The translations under genes were made by a program, and so were the position numbers. The notes under the pieces were generated by a model. The model did not search any database. It was not told the origin of the DNA and saw only the letters and a list, made by a program, of their open reading frames with translations. Of a stretch of 64,000 nt of DNA, positions 34,955 to 45,478 are shown piece by piece. Each line of letters begins with the position of its first letter. Within the stretch, counting starts at the first letter, position 1. Origin of the DNA: Apostichopus japonicus (Eukaryota > Echinodermata > Holothuroidea > Aspidochirotida > Stichopodidae); assembly GCF_037975245.1 (NCBI RefSeq), contig NC_092577.1, positions 18,230,398-18,294,397 on the forward strand, written 5' to 3'.

Positions 34955-35166
34955 GCTTTCGTGGAGTACGGACGTGTTTTCGGCTGCTCTCCACTTTTCG
35001 TTGACCACACACTAAGTGTTTTTACGTTGGCCTTTCAATAGTTTGTAGTTTGTTTAGTGTAATTTTTGGTTTTCGTAGGTGCGTGGCTTGCCAGACCCCT
35101 AGCTGTCATGGCGATTCGACGAGACAGCAAAATCGTATTGTTGAGTTTTTCGGGGGAGTCTAAGGT
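34955..35166 (+). mobile_element. LINE 5' end stub: 5' UTR and first codons of ORF1
   Basis: GCTTTCGTGGAGTACGGACG matches the start of LINE copy E (39225). The stub reaches an ATG at 35108 with MAIRRDSKIVLLSFSGES, the counterpart of MASRRDSRIVKLTFTGEQ in copy E, then ends abruptly. A LINE 5' end without its 3' part is the opposite of normal 5' truncation and implies later deletion or rearrangement. Confidence 0.8.
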
Positions 35167-35647
35167 CAGTTTACATATGTACAAAGTCAAATAACGACTG
35201 AAAACTGCATTCAATTATAAACGACTGGGTTAAAGGCAACTAGCTAATTTGACTAACTATTTTAATAGCTTGCCAACTATTAATACCCAATTCACATTGT
35301 GCAATGAACTATGTAAAAGTCTTGCCTCTGTAAACTGAGGCAAGGACTTCTGTGTAGACCACGAGAGCATACGGATATATTTTGTTAAAGTAACGCACGG
35401 ACTTTGTCGTCTTTATTATATTATTTCGTTTACTATTAACTTTAATTTAACTCCGGCCAGCGTCTACAAATGGTGGCAGCGGTGTTTGTTTTTACCTATC
35501 GCTATTTAGTACTTTTAAACGGGAAACTTACTACCGTATATATTTACATTAACGTATTGGAACTATCGCTAGAGAAATCACGTCCGTGAATGATATGAAC
35601 AAGAACACCCTGTTCTTTCATACTGAAGGATTTCAAAACGCTGTCGG
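35167..35647 (+). mobile_element. Possible LTR retrotransposon fragment with primer-binding-site-like sequence
   Basis: TGGTGGCAGCGGTG at 35471-35484 directly follows a segment ending CTACA, an arrangement like an LTR end (CA) plus tRNA-type primer binding site. The preceding ~300 bases could be the LTR (TG start near 35178). No gag or pol is present and no second LTR is found. Tentative. Confidence 0.25.
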
Positions 35648-36093
35648 CTGGGGAGGTTTGGCCGTCACGTATTGGTTCCCGCAGTAGGAGGAATTTAGCG
35701 CGATTAATTCCGGTGAATTCTGAAGGCCCGCGAGACCGAATTTTAGAAAACCGATGATCCGCGAGACCGATAGTCTATGGAGCATCCCTTACAAAAGTAA
35801 ACAATTGAATTTCCTATAAAAAAAAAACATAAGACGGATTTTTGCACACGGGAAAGACCATTTCCTATGGGGTAATAACGGGGAAATACCCCACGGGAAT
35901 AATGCACGTGAAATTTTCCTCCTGGGAATTTTCAAAATCCCACAGGAAAAATGCCGAAGAAAACGGGGTTAATTTTCCCCACTGGCAAAATCCCCATAGC
36001 TGGTATATTTATATCCATCAGATTATTCTATCCTATTAGCTGGATCCAGAACATTGGTGATGTAAACTGACGTGACGGCCAAACCTCCCCAGC
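35648..36093. mobile_element. Candidate 446-bp MITE with 23-bp perfect TIRs
   Basis: CTGGGGAGGTTTGGCCGTCA at 35648 and its exact inverse ending at 36093 define 23-bp terminal repeats. The right end abuts LINE copy D directly. Inside is a CCCTTACAAAAG terminus (35789) with GGGAAA/CCCCAC words resembling the foldback element at 13413, so two families may be nested. No TSD is recognisable because the LINE does not continue to the left. Confidence 0.55.
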
Positions 36094-36673
36094 TCAATCA
36101 GAGCGGAGCAAATGACACGCACCACCCTGTTTGGAGTACTACTATGCGGTTCTCTGTTGCTAAACAGCGCCGGGACCCATCGACGCAGGTGCAATCCGCC
36201 CCAAAAACGTAGAAAATATGAACAAGGCAACCCTGGGTCAGTCACCGCTACAAACAATTGTTTAAATAACAAAGAGGTTAATTTACTTCCCAGATGAACC
36301 ACCCCTAGTACCCCCTTCTCCAGTTTTTGGTACAATACCAGCTCTGTACCACCCGACCAAATGAATGAAAATATCGCTCTCTCCAACCGCACCAGGACGC
36401 GACGCGGAATTGGGTACACCGCGCCCGGGTACCACAAGACTGGCGAAACAAAACGATTAATAACGGTGACTTTCCCCAAGATCGAAAGCCAGCGGGTGCC
36501 AAAAGTTTCGAGCCTGCTCTCAAATACCTCAGCCCTCTCGTTCCAGGTGACATCACAAGGTGCATCGTAGCCGAACCATATACCATTAATTTTGATATTC
36601 TGATCCGACCACGCCGCACCGAATGGTAAATCTATGTATCTCCAGCTACCAAGGCGAGGGCCCTTTGTCTTGT
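36094..36673 (-). pseudogene. LINE copy D, internal ORF2 fragment
   Basis: On minus from 36673, LGSWRYIDLPFGAAWSDQN runs through IKINGIWFGYDAPCDVTW and LSILGKVTVINRFVSPVLWY to ICSALIEL. This is post-RT ORF2 closely matching copies B and F. Both LINE ends are missing: the left stops at the MITE end and the right at unrelated sequence. Confidence 0.8.
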
Positions 36674-37780
36674 ACTTGCTATATAGAATCTTCCACTTGC
36701 TATATAGGCAATGCACATGTCAAGTTTGAAGTGCAACCATTTTTCTCTCGAGATATCACGGTCACAATGTGTTTCAGATTTTGACATACATGAACAAACA
36801 CAGAAGAGGTATCATCTACTCACAACAGGTAATGTACAAAGAAAGTTTAAACTTCAAGCAATTTTTAAGTCTGGAGCATCGTATTGGGATTACAAGATAT
36901 TGTCACATGAAGCAATATGCCCAAATGGGTGGAGGGGCTTGAGCCGATGACCCACCTCTGTAACAATTCTGGAAAAACACTCAGATGTGGATAACTGCCT
37001 ATCCCCTTAAACCACTCCCGCATATCAAACAGGAGAATCACAAATCTAGCCCCCCCCCCAAACCCCTCTTATACTATGTACAACACTACTCATATACAGA
37101 CACATTAACAACATGGAATAGATTCCTTCTGCAAAGAATACAATCAAATTGTATTTAAACTACCTCTCACAATTTGGCAAACGTAATTTGTTTCGGACAA
37201 ATACCCAGAAGCTTTGGGATATTCATCTACCATAGAACAGGGGTTAACAACCTACATCCTACAGGCCGATGTTTAAATATATCAAGCCCACCAGGGATGC
37301 ATTGTACCTATAAAGGTAGAACCAGCAGGCCCACCATTAACAATAACTATTGTTTATTACACCATGTTGCATTTAACACCACTGATCATGATCAACTTTT
37401 CTCAAAAGGAAAGAGAATCGAGGTACCTTCCCCCCCCCCCCCTTGGAACCTTCTCATTTCAGGGATAGAAAGTAGTGCATGCATCCAGCAAAGCATTGCA
37501 GACCATCAGGGTTGTCGCAGAAGGAGTTCTAAAAGTAAATGTGGATTTCGATCCAATACAAAAAAGGTTGTAGCTCTTACATTCCATGAACACTTAAAGT
37601 TGCAATATACGTATATTATCTCACCACAAGGTCTTAATTCTTCTGCTTTTGAATCTACATTGATAACCTTGTTGTAACATACCATTATAGTCCATGGGCT
37701 AGCAGGACCCCCCGAGCACCCCCACATACTCTCCGCGAGTGGTATCATTTTGTTGAGGGGACCCGTCCGAACAATATTTT
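36674..37780. other. Spacer, no gene recognised
   Basis: Contains duplicated CTTGCTATATAG words (36676-36710), text reminiscent of Helentron-like repeats (TTTCTCTCGAGATATCACGGT, about 36741) and a C homopolymer (37429-37442). The open frame at 37174-37677 has no recognisable domain and I do not support it as a gene. Confidence 0.4.
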
Positions 37781-37816
37781 GCATGTTACCGTTGAAAATG
37801 TTGGGATCGACTCTGC

Positions 37817-38140
37817 ATTTCCGGCATTTTCCAAAATGGCCGCCATTTGGAACTATTTTCACCCATATCTCGGCGTTATAATTTTGGTCTTTATACCCAT
37901 GTTTTCTGAGTCAAGGAATCCAGTAAGAACAAAGACATAACCATTGGATCATTGCGCTGCAGCGGCTATTTTGATATTCAAAATGGCCACCAATTCGGAA
38001 CTATTTACCTAGAACTCAGCTTCTAAGGCACATAGAGTTATAATTCTGGTGTCTATACCCATGTTTTCAGGGTCAAGGAATCCAATAAGAATAACAACAT
38101 TAACACTGGATCGTTTCGCTGTAGCAGCCATTTTGAAATT
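37817..38140. repeat. Two imperfect ~155-bp tandem units
   Basis: Each unit runs from an AAAATGGCCGCCA- or AAAATGGCCACCA-like start through GGAACTATTT, ATACCCATGTTTTC, GGTCAAGGAATCCA-like text to a GCTGTAGCAGCCATTTT-like end. The function is unknown. Confidence 0.65.
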
Positions 38141-38865
38141 TAAGAAAAATCCTTGTTGTTCATATCCTTTACGTATCTGGCATATCGCGTGATCAGAGAT
38201 ACATTTGTACTGCATCTTGAACCTCTCTCTGTGTAACTTCCAGACCATGTTGTTTTGTTCTGTTCTGTGGTTGAGACAATTTTTATTACTGGATTGTTAA
38301 CTACCGCCCCCTATTCTGAAAATGTTCTTTTCTAACTTGAAGAATCCCTTTGACTTTTGCTGAGGTGCTCCAGATAGTGAGTGCAGGTAAGAGGATAGTT
38401 TTAAAATTAGATTCTAACTTCGAAATGTTGATTCGAAATAGCTATAGAAGATGCCTGAAAAGTTTTTGTCCAGGAATAGTCTTCAAAGAGTGGTAATTTC
38501 CTGGAAGCCTTTGGGGATGACAAAGGCTATGCTATAGCCTAACCTAGCATAACGTTAAGGCCCATTGACGTTCTGTGCATCTTTCAGGCCTAGGCCTATA
38601 GTCTGGTATATGTTTCTTACAGGCCTAGGTCTATATCTTCAATGTTGACTGATAGCAGCTGGGGGTCAAATTAAATTGTGTCCGGACAAGCCGAAGGTTG
38701 AAAAAGACGCCCGGACACTCGAAATTGCAGACGGGTACAGGGATCGGGTACCCGGATCTTGATTCTGACTACCCATGTAAACACTAATATATGTAAGACA
38801 TGATGACGTAACCGTTTTTTGATTTTGTTTTCTCGTTTTTTATGTTACAGGTTGCGATTGGGGCA

Positions 38866-39224
38866 ATGAGTCTGCCAAAGTAAGAAGCGTCAATTAGGCT
38901 GCCCTCCAGATGCAGCAGATGTACCTACATGTATTATCCACAGTGACGACTGTACATCAGAAAACATTACCCTTCTGTCTGAACTTAACAACCCAGTAGA
39001 ACGGTTCCAAAAAATCCAGGACTTTTGCAGACAGCGGTTAGCTCAACCTGCACATTCAGTACACCGTAGATCAGATATTTGTGAGCAGGTGCCCAACAAT
39101 TATTCACCTGAAATGAACTATGGGTATCATCGTCAATGTTATCAAAAGTTCACAAGCATCCTAAGTCGTTTGAAAGGAAAAGTCGACACTGACAACCTGG
39201 AGCAGTCTGTTGAGAGGTCTGTTG
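38866..39224 (+). pseudogene. Conserved coding fragment with Cys/His pattern, cut by LINE copy E
   Basis: After an ATG (38866, MSLPK) and a one-base frame change near 38880, an open stretch reads KKRQLGCPPDAADVPTC and continues to ERFQKIQDFCRQRLAQPAHS and PEMNYGYHRQCYQKFTSILS. The C...C...YxYHRxCYxxFT spacing is of a kind often seen near the N-terminus of large uncharacterised, often transposon-linked invertebrate proteins. That association is from memory and inference. An AG acceptor may lie at 38850. The fragment ends exactly where the LINE starts at 39225, so the LINE inserted into it or joined by rearrangement. Confidence 0.5.
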
Positions 39225-39474
39225 GCTTTCGTGGAGTGCAGACGTGATTTTTGCTCTCGCTCTCCATAAACTACACTTCTACTATATTAACCTATACTGT
39301 TTTGCACTGTACTGTACTGTGCTTCCCGCCAGGCGGGAGTAGTATTTTCTGTTAGTACGTGCGTGCGTGCTATAGGCGTTGTTTTGTTTTCAACATATTG
39401 TTCTTACTTTACTGTCACTACTTTTGTTTTGGTTCGTTTCTTGCTCCTCCGTGGCCTAGCCACCTTGCGGTATC
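39225..39474 (+). promoter_or_regulatory. LINE 5' UTR (presumed internal promoter)
   Basis: The 250 bases ahead of ORF1 share their first ~50 bases with the stub at 34955. LINEs need an internal promoter here. I see no defined motif beyond a TACTGT-rich short repeat near 39300. Confidence 0.45.
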
Positions 39475-40596
39475 ATGGCGTCGCGCCGTGATAGCCGTAT
39501 TGTTAAGTTAACTTTTACCGGTGAACAAGCGGTTCCACCGGTCCAAGTGTTCAGTATTTTGAAGAGTAAGGGTGTTGCGGTTCCTGGAGAGGTTGACGCT
39601 TTGCAGGCTCTCCAGGGTCGTAACACGTATGACTTACGGTTCACCAGTGACGTGACCCGGCAGAAGGGTGTCACGTTGCTGAGTAATGTCGATGGTTTGA
39701 CAGTTACGCCATACGAACGTTCCGTATGGGTAACTGTCATCCACGTAGGACTAGAGGTGCGTCAGGAACTTGTCGCAACTGTTTTAGGTCGGTTTGGGGC
39801 TGTCAAGGCTACCAAAATGTGCTCCTACGCACAAGCCCCTGGGGTTCTGAACGGGCACCGACAGGTTCGGATCGACCTAAAGCAGGACATTCCCTCCTTC
39901 CTGTTTATTGCAGGGCATAAAGCTCACGTGCGCTATCCCGGTCAGCCCCGCACCTGCTTCAGGTGTGGAGAGACCGGGCACGAAGCCAAGGGCTGCCCAA
40001 ACAAAAAGTGTGGGCGCTGCCTTCGTCTTGGGCATGATGCCTCTGCTTGCCCAAGCGAAGTTGTGTGCTCACTCTGTGGGAAGGAGGGACATGTTTTTCG
40101 CGCTTGTCCCTCCTCTTATGTATTTATGACAAAGAGCAGGGGTCAAGAAAAGTCGCACAGTTCTGACGCACCTACTGCCTCGGAGGAAGCTCCACGCAAG
40201 GAGGGGGAACCGGGTGAGGAGGATTCACCTTCCGCACCTGGTTCACCCTCCCCTGTAGTTGCAGACCCTAACCCCGTGCCCGCACCGAGAAAGTCTCCAC
40301 CAGCTTCCCCCATCAACTCGTCCAGTTCCGTCCCCAGTCCGCCGCCGGTATCGCCAGATCCGGAGACTCTGTCCGACGGCGACTCCGGGGACTCGGTAGT
40401 CATCGGGTCTCCGGAGGCTCTGTCTGACAGCGACTCCGGAGACTCGGTGATCGTAGAGCCGAAACGTGCCACCGGGACGAGCTGGTACGACGAGATGGGG
40501 GAACCCTCTCTAAAAAGGTCGGCCTCAAGCGACGACTCAGACGACGATATGTCGTCTAGAGCTCGCTTGAAGCTTACAGAATCGTCGTCGGCGTAG
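39475..40596 (+). CDS. LINE ORF1 protein with three CCHC zinc knuckles
   Basis: 373 codons from ATG 39475. The N-terminal ~160 residues have an RRM-like or matrix-like alternation of strands (KLTFTGEQ, WVTVIHVGLEVRQELVATVL). Residues ~161-215 hold three closely spaced zinc knuckles: CFRCGETGHEAKGCP, CGRCLRLGHDASACP and CSLCGKEGHVFRACP. The C-terminus is Ser/Pro/Asp-rich and acidic with DSGDSVVIGSPEALSD repeats. It would coat LINE RNA to form the retrotransposition particle. The ORF is undamaged, so this copy is young. A minus-strand ORF of 160 codons (40143-40625) is its antisense shadow. Host ZCCHC3-like proteins have a similar knuckle set, but the following APE ORF identifies a LINE. Confidence 0.9.
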   Translation: MASRRDSRIVKLTFTGEQAVPPVQVFSILKSKGVAVPGEVDALQALQGRNTYDLRFTSDVTRQKGVTLLSNVDGLTVTPYERSVWVTVIHVGLEVRQELVATVLGRFGAVKATKMCSYAQAPGVLNGHRQVRIDLKQDIPSFLFIAGHKAHVRYPGQPRTCFRCGETGHEAKGCPNKKCGRCLRLGHDASACPSEVVCSLCGKEGHVFRACPSSYVFMTKSRGQEKSHSSDAPTASEEAPRKEGEPGEEDSPSAPGSPSPVVADPNPVPAPRKSPPASPINSSSSVPSPPPVSPDPETLSDGDSGDSVVIGSPEALSDSDSGDSVIVEPKRATGTSWYDEMGEPSLKRSASSDDSDDDMSSRARLKLTESSSA

Positions 40597-40616
40597 TTTT
40601 GCCTCATTGCCCTCTC

Positions 40617-41641
40617 ATGGCCCATACATTTTCAGTTGCCACTTTGAACGTGAATGGCATGAGGGATCATCGCAAGCGCAGTCGCATTTTCCAATATTGT
40701 ATTTCAATGGAGGTCGACTGCGTTTGCCTGCAAGAAACACATATTTTGGAAGAAGATGTCCCTCTATGGGCTTATGAGTGGGGTGGTGGGCTGCATGCTT
40801 CGTTTGGTTCGTCTTCATCCTGTGGCACTGTCATCCTTCTGTCACCTCGTCAGGCGGGTTTTGCCACTAGGGTGGAGACGGATCACGAGGGCCGATTGGT
40901 TTGCATTCTATTCAAGTATCCACAGGGTAACATCTCCCTTTGCAATGTGTATGCTCCCAATCGGCCTTCTGCTAGACGAGAATTTTTTAACACGCTACCT
41001 TCCTTTGTTCCTGGTAGTGCACCATGTGTCATGGTCGGAGACTTTAACTGTGTCCCAGACTCGGGTCTTGACAGACTCGGGGCTCCTGTGTCTGCTAGTC
41101 CTGACGCTGGGATCACAGAGCTGGACAGATTCACTTCGGCACACCTTTTAGCCGATGTCTGGAGGCATATGCACCCGTGTAGTAAGGCGTATACGTGGGT
41201 GAGGCCGAACGGAGAAGATGCCTCCAGGATAGATCGAGTGTATGCGCCCGTGAGTTTTACATTTTCGGGTTGCGAGACGCTCAGCTGTCCGCTCTCTGAC
41301 CATGACACTGTAGTAGCACGTTTTGTTTTGCCTTCCTTTTTCCCGATCGGGCGGGGCCTATGGAAGCTTAACTGTCGGATTCTTGGCGAGGCAGAGTTCC
41401 GCCAAGGTTTCGAGACCAGGTACAAAGGATGGCAAACATTGAAGCCGGCCTTTGCCTCTACATCCCAATGGTGGGATGATGTCAAGTTGCGCATCAAACG
41501 CTTCGCAATTCAGTATTGCGTGACCCGCGCACGGCGTCGAAGAGAACATTTTTCGAAGCTGTGTGCGGAGGTGAAGTTTGGCGACCCTTCGGCTGTCATC
41601 GCTTTGCAGTCCTATCTCGACGAAAAGTACCACGGTGCCCG
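40617..41641 (+). CDS. LINE ORF2 (truncated): APE-type endonuclease
   Basis: The start is ATG 40617 (MAHTFSVATLNVNGMRDH). Endonuclease motifs are in order: ATLNVNG with the Asn, CLQETH with the catalytic Glu (about residue 39), VYAPN, VMVGDFNCVPD with Asp/Asn (about 135), SRIDRVYAP, and the terminal SDHDTVVARF Ser-Asp-His. All expected APE residues are visible, so the nicking domain looks intact. The frame then enters the pre-RT linker and loses LINE homology after about 41641, ending at a chance stop at 41652. Without RT it cannot mobilise itself. The domain would nick target DNA to prime cDNA synthesis. Confidence 0.9.
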
Positions 41642-43624
41642 CGAGGGTCGATGACTAGGGAAAATCCAGTTCATAACTGTTCAAAATATCAAACACATCA
41701 CAGTGTCATACTTTGTAAAAATTACCAGAGTTCCGCATTCCAGACCAATAACTGTTTTCCGTTTCCAACTCCCGATCGTACTTTTGATGGTTTAATTTAT
41801 ATCTATTTTTATCGCGCGAGACACAGGCACTATCCAGCTAGCTAGTACACATACGGCCGTTAACCTTCGTAGCTGGTGAATTTACATCATATTGCATTCG
41901 GCACGAGTGACAAGGGCTGGAAAACTTTGCGAACCGCCCGAACCAGGTTCGCGGGAAATCCGCGATGCTCGCGGGAAATCCAGCCCGGCTGGCGAGAAAA
42001 AAAATCGGACAAAAAAGGACAAAAAAAGTACAAAAAAAAGTCCAAAAAAAAAAAAAAAAATACACAAGAAAAGTTTCAAAAACAAAAGGAAAATGTTCAG
42101 AGAGCGCGCAATTTTAGTCACAACCCACTTACAATGGCTATTTCGCAAGCTTCCGGGTATACGTGTCACACGGACACCCACGGCCCAGCGCGGGAAGGTT
42201 GCTGTAATAAATCAGCCTCGCGGGAAATGTTTTGAACAATATTGGCATTCCACGTTCTTTTATATTTGTATTGTATGTTGGTTAGTAAACGTTTTTCTCT
42301 CGTATGAATTTGACTTCAGTTCAGTGTTCCCACTAAGGTGCGGGATTCCCTTCAACTGACTCAGTAATCCCGCAAAGAAAACATTTGTCTGCTGGAAATC
42401 CCCGCATCGTTTTTTGCATTCGCGGTGAGTTTATACTCAATGTACAACTTATTCACTTGACCGTATAGAGAAAAGAAACTGAAAATCAATTGTGTACGGA
42501 AAAGTGGTAGGCTACACCTTTCAAATTTTACGAAAAATCGAGCAAAGCACTTTCGAAAAATTCACGCCAAACTTGCATATCGTACTAAATGCAACTAATG
42601 TCATGTAAACAAGGCTCTAGTGCATCCATTTATGAATATACCGTAAGGCCACATCTGGTGTTAAGCTGGGGGAAAAGTATTTTCTAGCATTCCCAAAAAT
42701 ACCGAAAAAATAATATCCTACCATAGTAAAGTGTATAGCAAATAGCCTAACCACCTCGGCGGCTATAACGGATCTCACGTAACTACAAAATCACAACTAA
42801 TTGTATTTTGCGGAGTTTACGTTTTCTACAAAAACATGGAAACAATATTTAGCATTGAATTAATCATGCCAAGTGGCCTAAAACATGTGATTTCAAGGGT
42901 AACTTTCATAAAGATGGCCATAGCAAGGGGCCTTGATATCGTGCTATGCGTGTATGGTATGGACTGTGCCTCGTGTTTCATGGGGTGTGCATGCGGAGGA
43001 GTCAGTTGGCTTGAGGTGTGTTTACTTACCTAAATGTAACGGGGATATTTTACCTACTTTTCTTGAACGTCTAAGATATCATTTCGCATAACTTTACTGA
43101 TCCTTTACTGACTGACCTAATTAATTATAGAGTGGAACGAGAAAAGTTTACTCCATGAAAAGTTCCCTGGCAACGAGCCAAAAAATGTTAACAAACAGGT
43201 GTTAGACAGGGGATGAGCTCACAGTTGTTTGGCAAGGTACCATAGGCCCGATGCTGAATAAATGAGAGAGAATACATAATTCATTATGATTCGTCTTTAT
43301 TTGGGAGTGGACTCTCACTCACTGTGCATCTAAAATTATCATCTCAGCCTGAATGATTTATTTAATAGGCACCACCGGCTGGTCTGTACTCTGGTGCTCC
43401 AGATATTTGTCCTAACTTTTTTTCATTAATTATGAAAAATTCCAGACATGAGATCTCATTTCAAAGCTGTCTACATGTGGCTCAGAATACTCTGGAAGGG
43501 CCGTTTCCGGCCATCTGGGGGGTTTCCAAAACCCAAAATTTTCTTCTACGCTCCGCGCCAACCGATGGTGGCGCTCCGCTTAGATAGTCCTGCCGGCACT
43601 CAATCCACCCTGGGCAGAACCCTG
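41642..43624. other. hAT-related DNA between LINE halves E and F
   Basis: Blocks match the hAT element at 20019-21519: 42424-42480, 42704-42785 and 43160-43245 (for example GAGTTTATACTCAATGTAC, ATAATATCCTACCATAGT and AAAAAATGTTAACAAACAGG). A hAT-like terminus CAGTGTTCCCACTAAGG starts at 42322, but no matching right end is seen. The part 41642-42321 contains CGCGGGAAATCC repeats (41950-41990) and an A-rich tract; open frames there are low complexity. No gene is supported. Confidence 0.55.
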
Positions 43625-45478
43625 CGTGTGCATTGGTGTCTCTGCACCAGCAGAAGGCCGTTGACATGGTGGATGGTTTTTAATGAATGTAGGTTTTTAA
43701 AGGTTTTTAATGAATGTATTGGAGACGTTTCAGTTGCACCCGGTTTTTCGTAAATTGATTTCTGTTTTGTATCAGGAAAGTTTCAGTTCTGTTATCGTAA
43801 ATGGGTTTTGTTCGGAGGTTTTTAACGTGGAGAGGAGGGGGGTTCGCCAGGGGTGCCCTCTGTCTCCATTACTTTATGTTTTGTTTAGCGAGTCCCTCTC
43901 TCGTCTTTTGGAAAGGGACTCAAGACTTCCATTCGTTGTGCCAGGGGGTGCCAAAGAGAAATGCGTTCAATATGCAGGATGACGTCACGTGTGTTGTTTC
44001 GAGTCTGGTCTCCTTGCGTGCCCTCTCGCAGGATTTATGTATCTTTGAGAGAGCTACCGGGGCGAAGTTGAATCCGGAAAAGACAAAGGGCCTTCGCCTT
44101 GGTAGCTGGAGATACAGAGACTTGCCATTCGGTGCATCGTGGTCGGATCAAAATAAATGGTATATGGTTCGGCTGCGATGCACCTTGTGATGTCACCTGG
44201 AACGAGAGGACTGAGGTACTTGAGAGCAGGCTCGAAACCTTTGCCACCCGCTGGCTTTCGATCCTAGGGAAAGTCACCGTAATTAATCGTTTTGTTTCGC
44301 CCATCTTGTGGTACCCGGGCGCGGTGTATCCAATTCCGCGTCGCGTCCTGGTGCGGTTGGAGAGAGCGATATTTTCATTTCTTTGGTCGGGTGGTACAGA
44401 GCTTGTCAGAAGGGCGGTAATGTATCAAAAACTGGAGAAGGGTGGGTTAGGGGTGGTTCACCTGGGAAGTAAATTGACCTTTTTGTTATTTAAGCACTTG
44501 TTAGTAGCGGTTATTGACCCAGGGTTGCCTTCTTCATATTTTGTACGTTTTTGGGGCGGTTTGCACCTGCGTCGATGGGTCCCGACGCTGTTTAGCAACA
44601 GAGAACCGCATAGTAGTACTCCAAACAGGGTGGTGCGTGTCATTTGTTCCGCTCTGATTGAGTTGCCCCCTGTTGACCTGTCACAGCCGGCCCTCGTTCA
44701 CAGTTCGTTACGGCATAGGGCCTTGAATGCAATTTTTGTCCAGGGACGTCATTCTGCCGAAGTATGGCGTTCGGTGCATTCAAGGCTGAATGGCTGCAGG
44801 CTCCGTGATCTTGCATGGAGAATTGCACACGGTGCCTTGGTGACCAACCTAAAAAGATATGATTGGCGATTGGGTGATGGACTGTGCCCAAGGACCGGCT
44901 GTGTGACAGAGAGTACCGCTCATGTTTTTTGGCGTTGTTGCTTTGTAGTAAACTTATGGGAGTGGTTCCAGACCTGGACCGAACGTGTTACGGGAGACCG
45001 CTCATGGTAGGTAGGACGGCTTTATTTTATATGGGGTAGACCCTCCAGTTTCTTCGGTTGCTGTGTTGCACCGCATTATTTTTGTTTGCTCTATTGTGAA
45101 AAAACATGTTTGGCGGAATAGATGTGATGTGGTTTTTAGGGGGAAATTTGCCAGTTGGCAGGCGCCTGCCATCCTGGAGGCGGTGAAGTCTAACATTCGC
45201 CTTGAAATTGAAGGCGATTTTCGCCGTTTATCTGGGGCTGCCTTTTTTGGACGGTGTTGTGCTGAGGAGGGGTTTTTCGTTTCGCTGCGTGCTGGTCGTC
45301 CTTTTGTAGTTTTTTCAATGTTTCAGTGGGGGGTTGGGCGTTTTGTCTCTGCATGTCGGCGGGCGTATGTTTTATTGGCTCGCCTGACCTGACTTTCGTT
45401 TGTCAGAATGGGATGGTTCGGTAGTGCCGTTTGGCCGTGACGTTTTGTATCACGCATGGCGGGTCACGTAAAAAGCAC
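43625..45478 (+). pseudogene. Tx1-like LINE copy F: RT core to 3' terminus
   Basis: It starts within RT (CALVSLDQQ equivalent) at 43625, with a local duplication of GGTTTTTAATGAATG at 43672-43716. It continues through VRQGCPLSPLLYVLFSESLS and a catalytic YADD motif split by an extra base near 43978. 44099-45010 is open through the thumb region and zinc finger, then frames shift near 45005 and it ends with the 3'UTR hairpin and CACGTAAAAAGCAC (45465-45478). At least three frameshifts make it inactive. It is very close to copies B and D. Confidence 0.85.
45413..45478 (+). promoter_or_regulatory. LINE 3' terminal recognition hairpin
   Basis: TTCGGTAGTGCCGTTTGGCC is followed by CACGC-atg-GCGGG (one stem mismatch in this copy) and GTCACGTAAAAAGCAC. 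The same module ends copies B and C and the tail at 18631. Its conservation to the very last base suggests it is the RT recognition signal, as in stringent-type LINEs. Confidence 0.6.

Larger units (their letters stand above)
39225..41641 (+). mobile_element. Tx1-like LINE copy E: full 5' half
   Basis: It begins with the family 5' end GCTTTCGTGGAGTGCAGACG, has a ~250-bp 5'UTR, an intact ORF1, a 20-bp gap and ORF2 open through the whole APE endonuclease. LINE homology stops at about 41641 within the early RT region. With copy F (43625-45478) it may be one insertion that lost ~0.7 kb of RT and received ~2 kb of other DNA. Confidence 0.85.

Noticed and set aside
39475-40596. Host ZCCHC3-like gene
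   Set aside because: The zinc knuckles are similar, but the ORF is followed after 20 bases by an APE endonuclease ORF and preceded by the LINE 5' UTR shared with 34955.
40143-40625. 160-codon minus-strand ORF
   Set aside because: Antisense shadow of the Ser/Asp-rich C-terminus of LINE ORF1.
41876-42359. Overlapping plus-strand ORFs of 119 and 155 codons
   Set aside because: Built on A-rich tracts and CGCGGGAAATCC repeats; no domain, and different frames look equally open.
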